From assembly GCF_001665875.1 (NCBI RefSeq), contig NZ_LZTA01000038.1, positions 248,001-312,000 of the forward strand: a stretch of DNA of 64,000 bases, written 5' to 3'. Shown here piece after piece: positions 17,419 to 26,591 of this stretch; within the stretch, counting starts at the first letter, position 1; every line of letters starts with the position of its first letter. The notes under the pieces were generated by a model. That model was not told the origin of the DNA. It saw only the letters and a list, made by a program, of their open reading frames with translations, and did not search any database. Both the position numbers and the translations under genes were made by a program. The stretch comes from Mycobacterium sp. 852002-40037_SCH5390672 (lineage in GTDB: Bacteria > Actinomycetota > Actinomycetes > Mycobacteriales > Mycobacteriaceae).

Positions 17419-17526
17419 CGCTCGTGACCCGCGCCGACGACGATGCAGAGCGAAGCGATGAGGAGCGACGCTCGTGACCCGCGCCGACGACGATGCAGAG
17501 CGAAGCGATGAGGAGGAGCGGCGCTC
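17419..17526 (+). repeat. tandem MIRU-type repeat (two copies) between octT and degV
   Basis: Two nearly identical units begin at 17419 and 17469 (period 50), each reading CGCTCGTGACCCGCGCCGAC and then GACGATGCAGAGCGAAGCGA and TGAGGAG. The second unit has an extra GAG, and a third start (CGCTCGTGAC at 17522) runs directly into the degV start codon. The core ACGATGCAGAGCG-AGCGATGAGG is the hallmark of mycobacterial interspersed repetitive units, which sit between co-transcribed genes. Confidence 0.85.
17424..17477 (+). CDS. 17-codon MIRU reading frame, copy 1
   Basis: GTG 17424 opens a frame encoding MTRADDDAERSDEERRS, very acidic and polar. It begins five bases after the octT stop, and its TGA overlaps the GTG of the next copy (GTGA). 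MIRU elements are known to carry such chained frames. Whether the peptide accumulates, or the frame simply carries ribosomes from octT to degV, cannot be told from sequence. Confidence 0.4.
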   Translation: MTRADDDAERSDEERRS

Positions 17527-17530
17527 GTGA
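17474..17530 (+). CDS. 18-codon MIRU reading frame, copy 2
   Basis: GTG 17474 opens a frame with the same sequence as copy 1 plus one Glu. Its TGA overlaps the GTG start of degV (GTGA at 17527), and AGGAGGAG inside this frame provides the degV Shine-Dalgarno sequence. The repeat thus supplies both the ribosome site and a coupling frame for degV. Confidence 0.4.
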   Translation: MTRADDDAERSDEEERRS

Positions 17531-18363
17531 CAGTCGTGGTGGTGACCGACTCGTCGGCACGTCTGCCTGCAGACCTGCTCGAAAAGTGGGGGATACGCGT
17601 CGTTCCGCTGCACATCTTGCTCGACGGCACCGATCTGCGTGACGGCGTGGACGACGTTCCTGACGACATCTACAAACTCGCGGCCACCACGGCGGCGGCC
17701 ACCCCTGCCGAACTCGCCGACGTGTACCAGCAGGCGCTGGCCGACAGCGGCGGCGACGGTGTGGTGGCGGTGCACATTTCGTCGGCGCTGTCGGGCACCT
17801 GCCGGGCCGCCGAACGCACCGCGGTCGACCTCGACCCGAACGTGCGCGTCGTCGACTCCAAGTCGGCCGCGATGGGCACCGGCTTCGTCGCTTTGGCCGC
17901 GGCACGGACCGCGGCCGACGGCGGAAGCCTCGACGCCGTCGCGGACGCCGCGCACGCGGCCGTGGACCGTGGACATGCCTTCATCGTGGTGCACCGACTG
18001 GACAACCTGCGCCGCAGTGGACGCATCGGCGGGGCGAAGGCGTGGCTGGGCACCGCGCTGGCGCTCAAGCCGCTGTTGCGTATCGATGACGGCAAACTCG
18101 TTCTGGCCCAACGGGTTCGCACCGTCAGTCACGCCACCGAGGCGATGATCGACCGGGTATGTCAGGTTGTGGGCCACGACGCCGCCGCCCTGGCGGTGCA
18201 CCACGTCGACAACCCGGATGGTGCGCGCGCGGTGGCGACGGCGCTGGGCGAGCGGCTACCGGCGTGTGAGCCGGCGATCATCACCGAGCTGGGACCGGTG
18301 CTCGCGCTGCATGTCGGCGCCGGCGCGGTCGCGGTGAGCGTGGCGCTTCCACAATCGGATTAA
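17527..18363 (+). CDS. DegV family fatty-acid-binding protein
   Basis: A 278-residue DegV protein (Rv2417c-like). The N-terminal motif VVVTDSSARLP and the HISSALSGTCRAAERTA segment line the pocket that holds a fatty acid. In Firmicutes, DegV/FakB proteins present fatty acids to the kinase FakA; no such kinase gene is nearby. The start is GTG 17527, preceded by AGGAGGAGCGGCGCTC, which comes from the MIRU-type repeat. In M. tuberculosis the next gene would be eis; here the strand switches to an mmpL gene whose stop overlaps this one. Confidence 0.9.
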   Translation: MTVVVVTDSSARLPADLLEKWGIRVVPLHILLDGTDLRDGVDDVPDDIYKLAATTAAATPAELADVYQQALADSGGDGVVAVHISSALSGTCRAAERTAVDLDPNVRVVDSKSAAMGTGFVALAAARTAADGGSLDAVADAAHAAVDRGHAFIVVHRLDNLRRSGRIGGAKAWLGTALALKPLLRIDDGKLVLAQRVRTVSHATEAMIDRVCQVVGHDAAALAVHHVDNPDGARAVATALGERLPACEPAIITELGPVLALHVGAGAVAVSVALPQSD

Positions 18364-21260
18364 GCGCTCACCGGCCGTCGCGCGTTGTCACCGCGGGGGT
18401 GAACGACTTGCGGCCACCAGAACCACCGTCCGAGCAGGGTGGCGATCGAGGGCATCAGCAGCGTGCGCACGATCAGCGTGTCGAGCAGCAGACCGATGCA
18501 CACGGTCGACCCGAACTGGCCGAGCACCCGCAGGTCGCTGCCCAGCATGGATGCCATGGTGAAGGCGAACACCAGACCCGCCGCCGTCACCACGCCGCCG
18601 GTGCCCGCCATCGACCGGATGATTCCGGTCTTGAGTCCGTGGTGGATCTCTTCGCGGAACCGGGAGACCAGCAGCAGGTTGTAGTCGGATCCGACGGCCA
18701 GCAGGATGATGACCGAAAGCGCCATGACGATCCAGTGGATCCTGATGCCGAACAGATCCTGCCAAATCAGCACGGACAGACCGAATGACGCCGCGATGGA
18801 GCTGGCCGCGGTGCCGACGATCACCAGCGCCGCCACCACACTTCGGGTCAGCAGCAGCATGATCATGAAGATCAGCGTCAGGGCCGACACCACGGCGATC
18901 ATCAGGTCGTACTTCTCGCCGTCGGCCATGTCCTTGAATGTCGCGGCGGTTCCGCCGAGATACACCCTGGCATCCGACAGCGAGGACTGCTTCAACCCCT
19001 CCTGCGCGGCGGTGCGTTCGGCGTCGACCCGCGCAATGCCCTCCGGCGTCATCGGATCGTTCTGATGGGTGATGAAGAACCGTGCCGACTTACCGTCCGG
19101 TGACAAGAACATGCGAAGGCCCGTCTGGAAATCCGGGTTATCGAAGGCTTCCGGTGGCAGGTAGAAGAAGTCGTCGTTCTTCGACGCGTCGAAGCTTTGT
19201 CCCATCACGATGGCGGTATTGCTCATCGCCTCCATCTGGTCGATCATCGCCTTGAAGGTCTGGTACAGCGTCAGCGTGATACCCCTGGTGGTCTTCAGCG
19301 TGGTGATCAGCGTGGGAAACAGCGCGTTGAGGTCGTGTGTGGCCTGGGCGGTGTGCGCAATGTCGCCCGTGAGGAAGTGGAACTGCTCGGCGAGTTGGTC
19401 GAAGCCGTCCAACGTGTCGAACAGGGACCGCAACCCGTAGCACAACGGTATGTCGTAGCAGTGCTTTTCCCAGTAGAAGTACGTGCGCACCGGCCGGAAG
19501 GTGTCGTCGAAATCGGCGATGTGGTCGCGCAGGGTGTCGGTGATCTGCGACGTTACCGCCGTGGTCTTCGCGCTGTCGTCGGCGGCGTTGGACAGGTCTA
19601 GCGACACCTCGTACTGGCGCTGCGTGGTGTTGATTTGGGTCTGCAGATCATCGGCCATCTTCAGGATGTCGTTCATGCGCTCTTTGAGGAAGCCCATGTT
19701 CTGCATGGTGGTTTGGCTTTGAATGCTGTTCTGGAATGGGATCGAGCTGTGCTGAATCGGAATGCCCAGCGGCCGCGTGATGTCCTGGACCATTGCGATG
19801 CCGAGCGTGCGCATCTCGTTCTTGGCCACGCGGTCCAACACGAGCATGTCGGCGGGGTTCCGCATGTCATGGTCAGACTCGATCATCAAGAGGTCGGGGT
19901 TCATCCGTGCCTCGGAGAAATGCCGATTCGCGGCCTCTTGCCCTTGATTGGACGGGGCCGACAACGGCAGGTAATGGCGGTCGTTGTAGCTCGTGTGGTA
20001 GCTCGGCAAGGCAATCATGCCGACCAGCACCACAGCGGCACTGACCGCCAAAACCGGTGCAGGCCAACGCACTACGGCGGTGCCCACGCGGCGCCATAGC
20101 CGACCGCGCTTGGCCTGCTTTTCGAAGAGGTGGAAGCGACTGCCGACGAAGACCACCGCGGGGCCCAGCGTGATGCCGGCCAGCACCACGACCAGCATGC
20201 CGATCGCCACGGGCGCGCCCATGGTGTTGAACCAAGGCAGCCGGGTGAAGCTCAGGCAATAGGTCGCGCCCGCAATCGTCAGGCCCGACCCCACGACGAC
20301 CGGGGCGACGCCCTTGAATGTGGTGTAGTACGCGGTTTCTCGATCCTCGCCGGCGCCGATCGCCTCCTGATAGCGGCCGACGAGGAAGATGCCGTAGTCC
20401 GTTCCCGCGGCGATCGCCAGCATGGTGAGGATATTGGCGGCGAACGTGGTGAGCCCGAATGCGTTGTGGTACGCGAGAACCGCGACGACGCCGCGCGAAC
20501 AGGCCAGTGCGACAAAGGTCATGAACAGCTGCACCAGCGTGGTGACGATGGACCGGTAGACCAGCAGCAGCATGATCGCGATGGCGCCCAGGGTGAACAG
20601 CGTGATCTTGGCCAGGCTGGCGTTACCGATGATGTGCATGTCGTCGGACAGCGCCGCGGGGCCGGTGACGTAGGCCTTCACTCCGGGCGGTGCCTTGTTC
20701 TCGTCGATGACCTTGCGGACCGCGTCCACGGACTCGTTGGCCAGGGTCGTGCCCTGGTTACCGGCGAGGTTCACCTGCACATAGGCGCCCTTGGAGTCGG
20801 CGCTTTGCGCGCCCGCGGCGGTCAGCCGGTCTCCCCAGAAGTCCTGGATGTGCTGGATGTGCTTGGGGTCCTGGCGGAGTTCGCGAATCAGTTTGTCGTA
20901 GTACTGGTGTGCCTCCGGGCCGAGGGGGTGCTGACCCTCCAGGACGATCATGACGGTGCTGTTGGAGTCGAACTCGTGGAAGTTATGCCCCAGGCGCATC
21001 ATCGCCTTCATCGACGGCGCGTCCAGCGGCGTCATCGGCGCCGAGTGCGCCTCGCCGACCTTTTCCAGCGTGGGAACGATGACGTTCACCAACACCGTGA
21101 TGGCAACCCAGCCCAGAATGATCGGTATCGCGAAGATGCGGATCGCATGGGGAAGGTAGGGCCGGTGGCCGCGCTCGGCCTTCGATAAACCGCGGGTCGC
21201 GATCGGGCCGGTGTCGGCCGCGCTGAGGTCGCGCTCGGTCTGATTGTTCACGTCGCTCAT
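18360..21260 (-). CDS. MmpL family RND transporter (MmpL4/5-like)
   Basis: A 966-residue RND transporter. It has an N-terminal helix, a large periplasmic loop, a five-helix block, a second long loop rich in polar residues, and a final helical block. The proton-relay Asp-Tyr pairs are visible in AGTDYGIFLVGRYQE and GSDYNLLLVSRFREE. The long second loop and partnership with MmpS place it with MmpL4/MmpL5, which export siderophores, drugs or glycopeptidolipid precursors. It is translationally coupled to mmpS (ATGA). It lies downstream of the trehalose polyphleate genes, but its cargo is unknown. Confidence 0.92.
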   Translation of the reverse strand: MSDVNNQTERDLSAADTGPIATRGLSKAERGHRPYLPHAIRIFAIPIILGWVAITVLVNVIVPTLEKVGEAHSAPMTPLDAPSMKAMMRLGHNFHEFDSNSTVMIVLEGQHPLGPEAHQYYDKLIRELRQDPKHIQHIQDFWGDRLTAAGAQSADSKGAYVQVNLAGNQGTTLANESVDAVRKVIDENKAPPGVKAYVTGPAALSDDMHIIGNASLAKITLFTLGAIAIMLLLVYRSIVTTLVQLFMTFVALACSRGVVAVLAYHNAFGLTTFAANILTMLAIAAGTDYGIFLVGRYQEAIGAGEDRETAYYTTFKGVAPVVVGSGLTIAGATYCLSFTRLPWFNTMGAPVAIGMLVVVLAGITLGPAVVFVGSRFHLFEKQAKRGRLWRRVGTAVVRWPAPVLAVSAAVVLVGMIALPSYHTSYNDRHYLPLSAPSNQGQEAANRHFSEARMNPDLLMIESDHDMRNPADMLVLDRVAKNEMRTLGIAMVQDITRPLGIPIQHSSIPFQNSIQSQTTMQNMGFLKERMNDILKMADDLQTQINTTQRQYEVSLDLSNAADDSAKTTAVTSQITDTLRDHIADFDDTFRPVRTYFYWEKHCYDIPLCYGLRSLFDTLDGFDQLAEQFHFLTGDIAHTAQATHDLNALFPTLITTLKTTRGITLTLYQTFKAMIDQMEAMSNTAIVMGQSFDASKNDDFFYLPPEAFDNPDFQTGLRMFLSPDGKSARFFITHQNDPMTPEGIARVDAERTAAQEGLKQSSLSDARVYLGGTAATFKDMADGEKYDLMIAVVSALTLIFMIMLLLTRSVVAALVIVGTAASSIAASFGLSVLIWQDLFGIRIHWIVMALSVIILLAVGSDYNLLLVSRFREEIHHGLKTGIIRSMAGTGGVVTAAGLVFAFTMASMLGSDLRVLGQFGSTVCIGLLLDTLIVRTLLMPSIATLLGRWFWWPQVVHPRGDNARRPVSA

Positions 21261-21751
21261 GCGGACTTCACCAGGCAGAAGGTCTGGGCGTTATGGCCGT
21301 CGGAGTTTTGCCGTTCGCGGACGACGCCGTCCACGGTGATCTTGCACGCGATTGTGCTGCCGTCGCTCTGCGCCATGATGTTGGCGCTCACCGAGGGCAG
21401 CGTGGTCGAGATCGTCGTCGACCAGGGCAGCGGCGCGTTGTTGACCTGGTGCGTGTTGGCGTTTTCGTCCCAGTAGTTGATGTTCGCTGTGGTGCCCGGG
21501 GAGCCGGAGACTTCGTAAACGACGACCTTCGGGTTGAACTGCACGATTTCGATCCCCTTGCCGGCGTTTGCGTTGAGATCTTCCGAGCCGAAGATCTTGT
21601 GCAGTCGCGAAACGATCAGTGCCGACAGCGCCAAAACAATCACCAGCAGCAGCGGGATCCACCCGCGTTTGAGCACGCGGCTCAAGACGCCGGGGCGGGG
21701 ACCTGAAGCTGGATTAGCCACCACCTGACCGCCTTCCGCAAAGCTCACCAA
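21257..21751 (-). CDS. MmpS family membrane accessory protein
   Basis: About 164 residues: one membrane helix (WIPLLLVIVLALSALIV) and a periplasmic beta-sandwich domain with two Cys (IACKIT and FCLVKS) that could form a disulphide. MmpS proteins partner with the MmpL encoded next. The start is uncertain: TTG 21751, GTG 21748, or the GTG codons near 21724, the last having AAGG upstream. The stop overlaps the mmpL ATG. The 112-base gap before it contains an inverted repeat. Confidence 0.88.
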   Translation of the reverse strand: MVSFAEGGQVVANPASGPRPGVLSRVLKRGWIPLLLVIVLALSALIVSRLHKIFGSEDLNANAGKGIEIVQFNPKVVVYEVSGSPGTTANINYWDENANTHQVNNAPLPWSTTISTTLPSVSANIMAQSDGSTIACKITVDGVVRERQNSDGHNAQTFCLVKSA

Positions 21752-21791
21752 CCGTCGCCGACGACACCAATGTCAACGGAACATTTGCTCA

Positions 21792-21806
21792 GTTAGGGAT
21801 ACTAAC
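21792..21806. promoter_or_regulatory. inverted repeat GTTAG-N5-CTAAC upstream of mmpS
   Basis: The arms are perfect complements, set about 40 bases before the mmpS start. It recalls the core of an iron box but the centre is four bases too wide, so IdeR is not supported. It may be an operator for a local TetR- or MarR-type regulator encoded outside the window. Confidence 0.3.
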
Positions 21807-21863
21807 CTTAGTGCACGCAAGCGTTCCTCCCGGGGCCGCCGGTTGTGGCGAAGGGCATACCCG

Positions 21864-22922
21864 CTATCGCGCGAAGCGGCCGGTGACGGGCGGCAAATCC
21901 GCCAGTGTCACGATCCCGGGCTTGGCGGCCACCACAGCCGGGACGGCATTGGTAACCGGCATCGCGGTGTAGATCATTCCCAATCCCATGAATCCGGGCT
22001 CGGTCCAGTCCTTCGGCGGCAAGCAGTGCAACACGGTGCGCATGTTGGGCAACCCGAACACCTGAATGACGTGCCCGTGCTCCAGCGGCTTGGGCGGGAC
22101 GACGTGACTGCCCATGGTCCAGTTGAACCCGACACTGACGACGTTGCGCTCGCCGACCCAGCCGCGGTGGTAGCCGTAGACGCTGCCGACAGTTCCCGCG
22201 GGAATCTTCATGAAGCCCAGATCGGAATCCTCGGTGGCCGCGGTGAAGGTGACGTCGAAGGTCATCTTGTCCAGCTTCGCCCCGATCGCGTCGGCCATCA
22301 TCGCGGCCGATTCCGCAAAGACCTCGCTTTCGCGCCGGACGTTTTCGGCCAGCCCCGGGGTGTCGGGATCTTGCGAAAACCCCATGGCCGTCTGGGTTTC
22401 GGCCGATTCGTAGGTCGAACAGTCCACCGATTCGGTGATCCGGATTTCGTCCACGCGCTCACAGGAGGCGGACAGCACCATGCCCACCATGTTCGTCATC
22501 CCCGGATGCGCGCCGCTGCCGAAGATCGTCGAATTGCCGTTCTGGCAGGCGTCTTCGATGCGCTTGCGGTCCTGTGGTGTCTGCTTGCCGCCGGTGATCC
22601 AGGCGGCGCTGGTGCACACGTTGACTCCCGATCCCAGCAGCCGCACCAGTTCGTCGATGTTGGGCCACAACGGGTTATAGCAACACGCATCGGCGCCCAG
22701 GGCCAGCAGCGCGTCGATGTCGTTCGTCGCGTGCACCCCGGTTGGCTCGGGCCAGCCCGCCAGTTCGGCGGCGTCGACACCGACCTTGTCGGCGCCATGG
22801 GCATACACCCCCGCCAGCTCCAGGTCGGGTCGCCCGATGATGGCGTGCAGCGAACGCCGACCGATGTTCCCGGTCGTCCACTGGATCACCCGCAGTGGAC
22901 GGTCTGTGCTTGCCTTGCTCAT
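21864..22922 (-). CDS. dihydrodipicolinate-reductase-like NAD(P)-dependent dehydrogenase
   Basis: A 352-residue protein starting MSKASTDRPLRVIQWTTGNIG, a Rossmann motif typical of the DapB-like and 2,4-diaminopentanoate dehydrogenase group common in mycobacteria. GSGAHPGMTN near the middle matches that group. AAAGGAG precedes the ATG at 22922. Substrate unknown: related proteins are annotated variously as amine dehydrogenases or dihydrodipicolinate reductase N-terminal domain proteins. It lies 68 bases after the GAP-like gene on the same strand, so it may be transcribed with the lipid locus. Confidence 0.75.
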   Translation of the reverse strand: MSKASTDRPLRVIQWTTGNIGRRSLHAIIGRPDLELAGVYAHGADKVGVDAAELAGWPEPTGVHATNDIDALLALGADACCYNPLWPNIDELVRLLGSGVNVCTSAAWITGGKQTPQDRKRIEDACQNGNSTIFGSGAHPGMTNMVGMVLSASCERVDEIRITESVDCSTYESAETQTAMGFSQDPDTPGLAENVRRESEVFAESAAMMADAIGAKLDKMTFDVTFTAATEDSDLGFMKIPAGTVGSVYGYHRGWVGERNVVSVGFNWTMGSHVVPPKPLEHGHVIQVFGLPNMRTVLHCLPPKDWTEPGFMGLGMIYTAMPVTNAVPAVVAAKPGIVTLADLPPVTGRFAR

Positions 22923-22990
22923 CGCGGCTCCTTTGCCGGTGCGGTTGGACTCATTATCAGTCAGCGGTAACGCGGCGTTTCCAGAAAAGG

Positions 22991-23647
22991 TCAAAGCCCG
23001 GCCGTGCCGACCGCCACGAAAGCGCAGCCGGCCGCGGCCAGCACGAGTGCAACGTCGACGCGTCGGCGCGATCGAATCCAGCCGTGCAGCGCCGCCACCC
23101 ACCTGGCGGTTGCCTCGGGTGCCAGCAGATGGGCCAGCAGCGGAATTTCTATGAGGGCGAAGGCCACGGCGTTGAACATCAACACCACCGTGACTTGCGT
23201 CAGGGCGGTCGCTCCCGAGGCGAGAATGACGGCTAGCGCGGCAAGGTAGTCCACCGACGGCAATGCGATGCCCAGGCCGGCGATGCCGGCAACCGTCAGC
23301 GAATGCCGGCTCAGCAATCGCTGGAACGGCGTCGCCAATCTGGTCGGCCGCGAGCCCAGCCTCGCGGGGAGATTCGCGGCCACGACTGCCGCGACTGTCA
23401 GTGCCAGCAGACCGACCAGAATCTGCACCTTGGGCAACGCGAAGTAGCTCGAGCCCAGCATCCTGCGCCGAAAGGCGAACAACACGACCAGACCCACCGC
23501 CGTTCCCATTGTGAAACCGCCGGACAGAAACGCGAGCAGTTGCAGCGCCGGACGTGGTCTGTTCAGCATGAGCACGGTCATGCCGATTCGGAACGGTTCG
23601 ACGCTGACGGCAACGGCCATCACCAGGACAGTGACCAACATTGGCAT
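22991..23647 (-). CDS. GAP-family membrane protein (glycolipid export accessory)
   Basis: A 218-residue protein with about six membrane helices, starting MPMLVTVLVMAVAVSVEPFRIG. This N-terminus, with an early helix then PxRIG, and the GLGIALPSVDYLAALAVI segment are typical of the GAP (glycolipid addressing protein) family. The family includes Gap of the glycopeptidolipid locus and Sap of the sulfolipid locus, which help move lipids to the surface with MmpL proteins. It lies 27 bases after the fadD stop, so it is co-transcribed with it. Confidence 0.82.
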   Translation of the reverse strand: MPMLVTVLVMAVAVSVEPFRIGMTVLMLNRPRPALQLLAFLSGGFTMGTAVGLVVLFAFRRRMLGSSYFALPKVQILVGLLALTVAAVVAANLPARLGSRPTRLATPFQRLLSRHSLTVAGIAGLGIALPSVDYLAALAVILASGATALTQVTVVLMFNAVAFALIEIPLLAHLLAPEATARWVAALHGWIRSRRRVDVALVLAAAGCAFVAVGTAGL

Positions 23648-23674
23648 TGTGGAGGCGCGCCCGCCGCCCCCGGC

Positions 23675-25411
23675 TCAGGCGTCCAGTCGGGCGAATTGGT
23701 GCCGGTGGTACTGCTCGACACAGGCGGCGCGCCGGATCTTGCCACTCGTCGTGGTGGGGATCGAGCCGGGCGGTACCAGGACGAGGTCCCCTACATTCAC
23801 GCCGTGCGCATTGGAAATCGCCGAGGTGACGTCCCGTTTGACGCAGGTCAGCGAGTGCATGGCCTCTTCGTTGGACTCGCCTCGCTTTTTGAACTCGACG
23901 ACGGTGACGAGCTTCTCGGTACTGTTCACCGGAACCGATATCGCTGCGACCCGGCCACCCGTGATCTCTTGGACCGTCGCCTCGATGTCCTCGGGATGGT
24001 GATTCCGTCCACGGATTATCAGCAGATCCTTGATACGCCCGACGATGAACAGCCCGCCCTGGTAGACGAAACCCAGGTCGCCGGTCTTCAGCCAGGGTCC
24101 GTCAGGCGTACCTGGCGACGGCTCGACGAGCATCGCGTCGAAGCAGCGCTGTTCCTCCGGCGGCTTGCGCCAGTAGCCCTCGGCCACATTGGCGCCGTGT
24201 ACCCAGATCTCGCCCACCACGCCCTGCGGGCACTCGCGGTTGGTGTCGCCGTCGACGATTCGCAGTGTCGGTGATTGCGGTACCTGGTACTTCACCAGCG
24301 ATGAGCCGGTCCCGGCCGCGCCGGGCCGAGCGCGACCTGCGGACAGCTCGTCGATATCGAAGTGAACCGTTGACGAGTCACTCCAGGTGCCACTCGCCAC
24401 GAAGACGACCGCCTCCGCCAAGCCGTAGGACGGACGCATCATGTTGTCCCGAAAGTTGAAGTGGGCAAACCGATCGACGAAGCGATTCAAGGTGGCCGGC
24501 TCGACGCGTTCGGCACCGCTGATGATGCCCAGCACCCCGCCGAGGTCGAGCCCGGCCAGGTCACGGTCACGTGTTTTGCGGGCCGCCAAGTCGAAGGCGA
24601 AGTTGGGCGCCGCCGACCACGAAGAAGTATTCCTGGCCAGAGATTGCACCCATCTGGCCGGCCGTTCCAAGAACGCAACCGGACTCATCAGCTCGCCGCG
24701 CCAGCCGCCCAGGATTGGCGCGCAGACTCCCAGCACCAAACCCATGTCATGGTAGAAGGGCAGCCACGAAACCATCGTGGTGTCCGACGGGGCTTTCATG
24801 TGGGACTCGGTGAAGAAGCTGCGCATCAGCTGCTCGAAATTCACTTGGAGGTTGCGGTGCGAAATCTTCACGCCGGTCGGCGTTCGGGTCGAACCTGAGC
24901 TGTATTGCAGATACGCGATGTCAGGCAAATCGGCCGCCAGAACGCTGGTTCCGCCATCGGCGTCCAGATTCATCGAATCGATTTCGACGATCTTTGGAAC
25001 ATCGTCCATGCGTGCCCGATCGACGTATTCGGCGACATCTTCGGCGACCGCGGACGTCGTGAGAACGACCGAAGGCGACGTATCGGCGAGCACCGCACTG
25101 ACCCGTTCGTCGCTCGAACCGCGATGCGGCAGCGGGAGCGGAACTGCGATGAGCCCGGCCTGCATGGATCCCAGGAACGCCGCAATGTAGTCGAGACCCT
25201 GCGGCGCCAGAATTACCGCCCTGTCGCCGACCGACCCGTGGTGGCCGAGATCGCGCGCCACATTGAATGTCCGGCGGGACACTTGCGACCACGTGAGACT
25301 CTCGGGAACACCGTCGGCGTCGTCGTCGTAATCGGTAAACCTGTACGCCACATCGTCGGGCCGCAGGCTGGCACGTCCGTGCAGCATGGAGAGAATCGAT
25401 GGTCCAGACAT
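23675..25411 (-). CDS. fadD23: long-chain fatty acyl-AMP ligase, FadD23-like
   Basis: A 578-residue adenylating enzyme. The ATP motif YLQYSSGSTRTPTGV, SYGLAEAVVF, KTGDLGFVYQG, GRIKDLLIIRGRNHHPEDIE and C-terminal TTSGKIRR are all visible. The short insertion typical of FAAL enzymes is present (FYHDMGLVLGV region and following). FAALs make acyl-adenylates and hand them to polyketide synthases rather than to CoA. Here it would supply the fatty starter for the adjacent Pks. The start at 25411 (MSGPSILSMLHGRA) lies 10 bases from the previous gene. Symbol by synteny with the trehalose polyphleate locus. Confidence 0.88.
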   Translation of the reverse strand: MSGPSILSMLHGRASLRPDDVAYRFTDYDDDADGVPESLTWSQVSRRTFNVARDLGHHGSVGDRAVILAPQGLDYIAAFLGSMQAGLIAVPLPLPHRGSSDERVSAVLADTSPSVVLTTSAVAEDVAEYVDRARMDDVPKIVEIDSMNLDADGGTSVLAADLPDIAYLQYSSGSTRTPTGVKISHRNLQVNFEQLMRSFFTESHMKAPSDTTMVSWLPFYHDMGLVLGVCAPILGGWRGELMSPVAFLERPARWVQSLARNTSSWSAAPNFAFDLAARKTRDRDLAGLDLGGVLGIISGAERVEPATLNRFVDRFAHFNFRDNMMRPSYGLAEAVVFVASGTWSDSSTVHFDIDELSAGRARPGAAGTGSSLVKYQVPQSPTLRIVDGDTNRECPQGVVGEIWVHGANVAEGYWRKPPEEQRCFDAMLVEPSPGTPDGPWLKTGDLGFVYQGGLFIVGRIKDLLIIRGRNHHPEDIEATVQEITGGRVAAISVPVNSTEKLVTVVEFKKRGESNEEAMHSLTCVKRDVTSAISNAHGVNVGDLVLVPPGSIPTTTSGKIRRAACVEQYHRHQFARLDA

Positions 25412-25421
25412 AGGCGCGTTG

Positions 25422-26534
25422 TCAGCCGGTGCCGTTGGACAGCGCGGACGTGGCACCGCTGACGATCTGCGAAAGAGGGTCGCCGCTGCCCAGTGCCGCC
25501 TGGTTGACTGGCGCGATAACTTGCGCTGGGTCGAAGCCGTGCACGGGATCCACCTGAACCGGAGCGGTCGATGGGTCGTCATTTCGCGCGTAGCCCGCAT
25601 TCACCCGCGGGATCAGGATCGCGTCGAGCTTGTTCAGGGTGTCTTCCGAGATGCCGAGGTAGGCCAGCGGCATGACGAGCGGAAGGTGCTTTTCCGGAAC
25701 CATGATGGTGGTGTCTTTCGCGCCCCTGGAGTTCGTCGTCGTCCTGATGTTCTGGGGCGGCACCATGCTCGGGTTCGTGAAGGCCACCGCCGTGTGACCG
25801 GTGGCCAGGCCCAGCAGCGTGTTGGCCAGAGCGAACATGTTGTCCGGCCGATCGGGGAAGTCCGCGATCAAGTCGTACGCAGCCACGAACCTGTTCGTGT
25901 CGTACTGGCTCTCATACGTCGGTGGCATGGTGTAGTCCAGAGCGGGAACAACGCTGCCGACCGGGAACATGGCGGTCAAAAAGCTCTGACCGAAGGCGTG
26001 ATGCCCAATCGGGTCACCGAATGTGGCGAAGTTCAGTTTGTCCGCCGGGGGAGCGGCCGGGTCATTCGCCAGCCGAGCCTGCTCGCCGTCGACGACGAAC
26101 CCGCCCTCGGATAAGCCGATCGCCGTACCCGGGCGTCCGGTGCGGATCGCCGCATCGAGGTTGCCGATTCCCTCGACGACAGACTCGCCGATGCTGGGGC
26201 CGTCCACACCCAGGCCCGGGAACTGCTCGTCGATCTTGCCGATGCCCGGGAAGAGTCGCTCCAGCACGTGGCCCTGAATCTGGCCCGCCGGATAGGGGAC
26301 GATTTGGCGCTTCTGGCCGGGGAACCATTGGGCGCCCTCCTGACGTATGTACTCGTCGTAGGGGATGCCCGCAACGTGAGCGCCTCCGAGGGCGAACGCT
26401 GTCTGGTCACCCGGCGCCCCGGGGGTCGGCGGACCGCCGATGGGCGCATCGTCTGCCGTCGCGGTGTTGACGCCGAAACACCCTGTGGCACCGACGGTTA
26501 CCAGCGCCGCAACTCCGGCGAGTAGTTTCTTCAT
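25422..26534 (-). CDS. secreted PE-PPE-domain serine hydrolase/acyltransferase of the TPP locus
   Basis: A 370-residue exported protein. The N-terminus [19 protein letters not shown] is a signal peptide with a lipobox-like end; the rest is an alpha/beta-hydrolase of the PE-PPE type (Chp1/Chp2 relatives) with the nucleophile motif GLSEGG. It carries no actual PE domain although the locus gene is called PE. In M. smegmatis and M. abscessus the equivalent protein completes trehalose polyphleate assembly outside the membrane by moving acyl groups between trehalose lipids. Gaps to mmpL10 (57 bases) and fadD (10 bases) suggest one operon. Confidence 0.82.
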   Translation of the reverse strand: MKKLLAGVAALVTVGATGCFGVNTATADDAPIGGPPTPGAPGDQTAFALGGAHVAGIPYDEYIRQEGAQWFPGQKRQIVPYPAGQIQGHVLERLFPGIGKIDEQFPGLGVDGPSIGESVVEGIGNLDAAIRTGRPGTAIGLSEGGFVVDGEQARLANDPAAPPADKLNFATFGDPIGHHAFGQSFLTAMFPVGSVVPALDYTMPPTYESQYDTNRFVAAYDLIADFPDRPDNMFALANTLLGLATGHTAVAFTNPSMVPPQNIRTTTNSRGAKDTTIMVPEKHLPLVMPLAYLGISEDTLNKLDAILIPRVNAGYARNDDPSTAPVQVDPVHGFDPAQVIAPVNQAALGSGDPLSQIVSGATSALSNGTG

Positions 26535-26591
26535 CCCTAGTCCTGACCGCTCGGATTCGCCTCGTAGTGTCACATACATCACGTGCGGGTG

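Noticed and set aside
21786..21812. Iron-responsive IdeR box upstream of mmpS
   Set aside because: The TTAGG and CTAACC parts are there but the central spacing is wrong for the 19-bp consensus, and the inner GTTAG/CTAAC halves are five bases apart instead of one.
25422..26534. True PE-family protein with PE N-terminal domain
   Set aside because: The N-terminus is a signal peptide; no PE helical hairpin or Pro-Glu motif near residue 8-9 is present. Only the hydrolase domain is shared.
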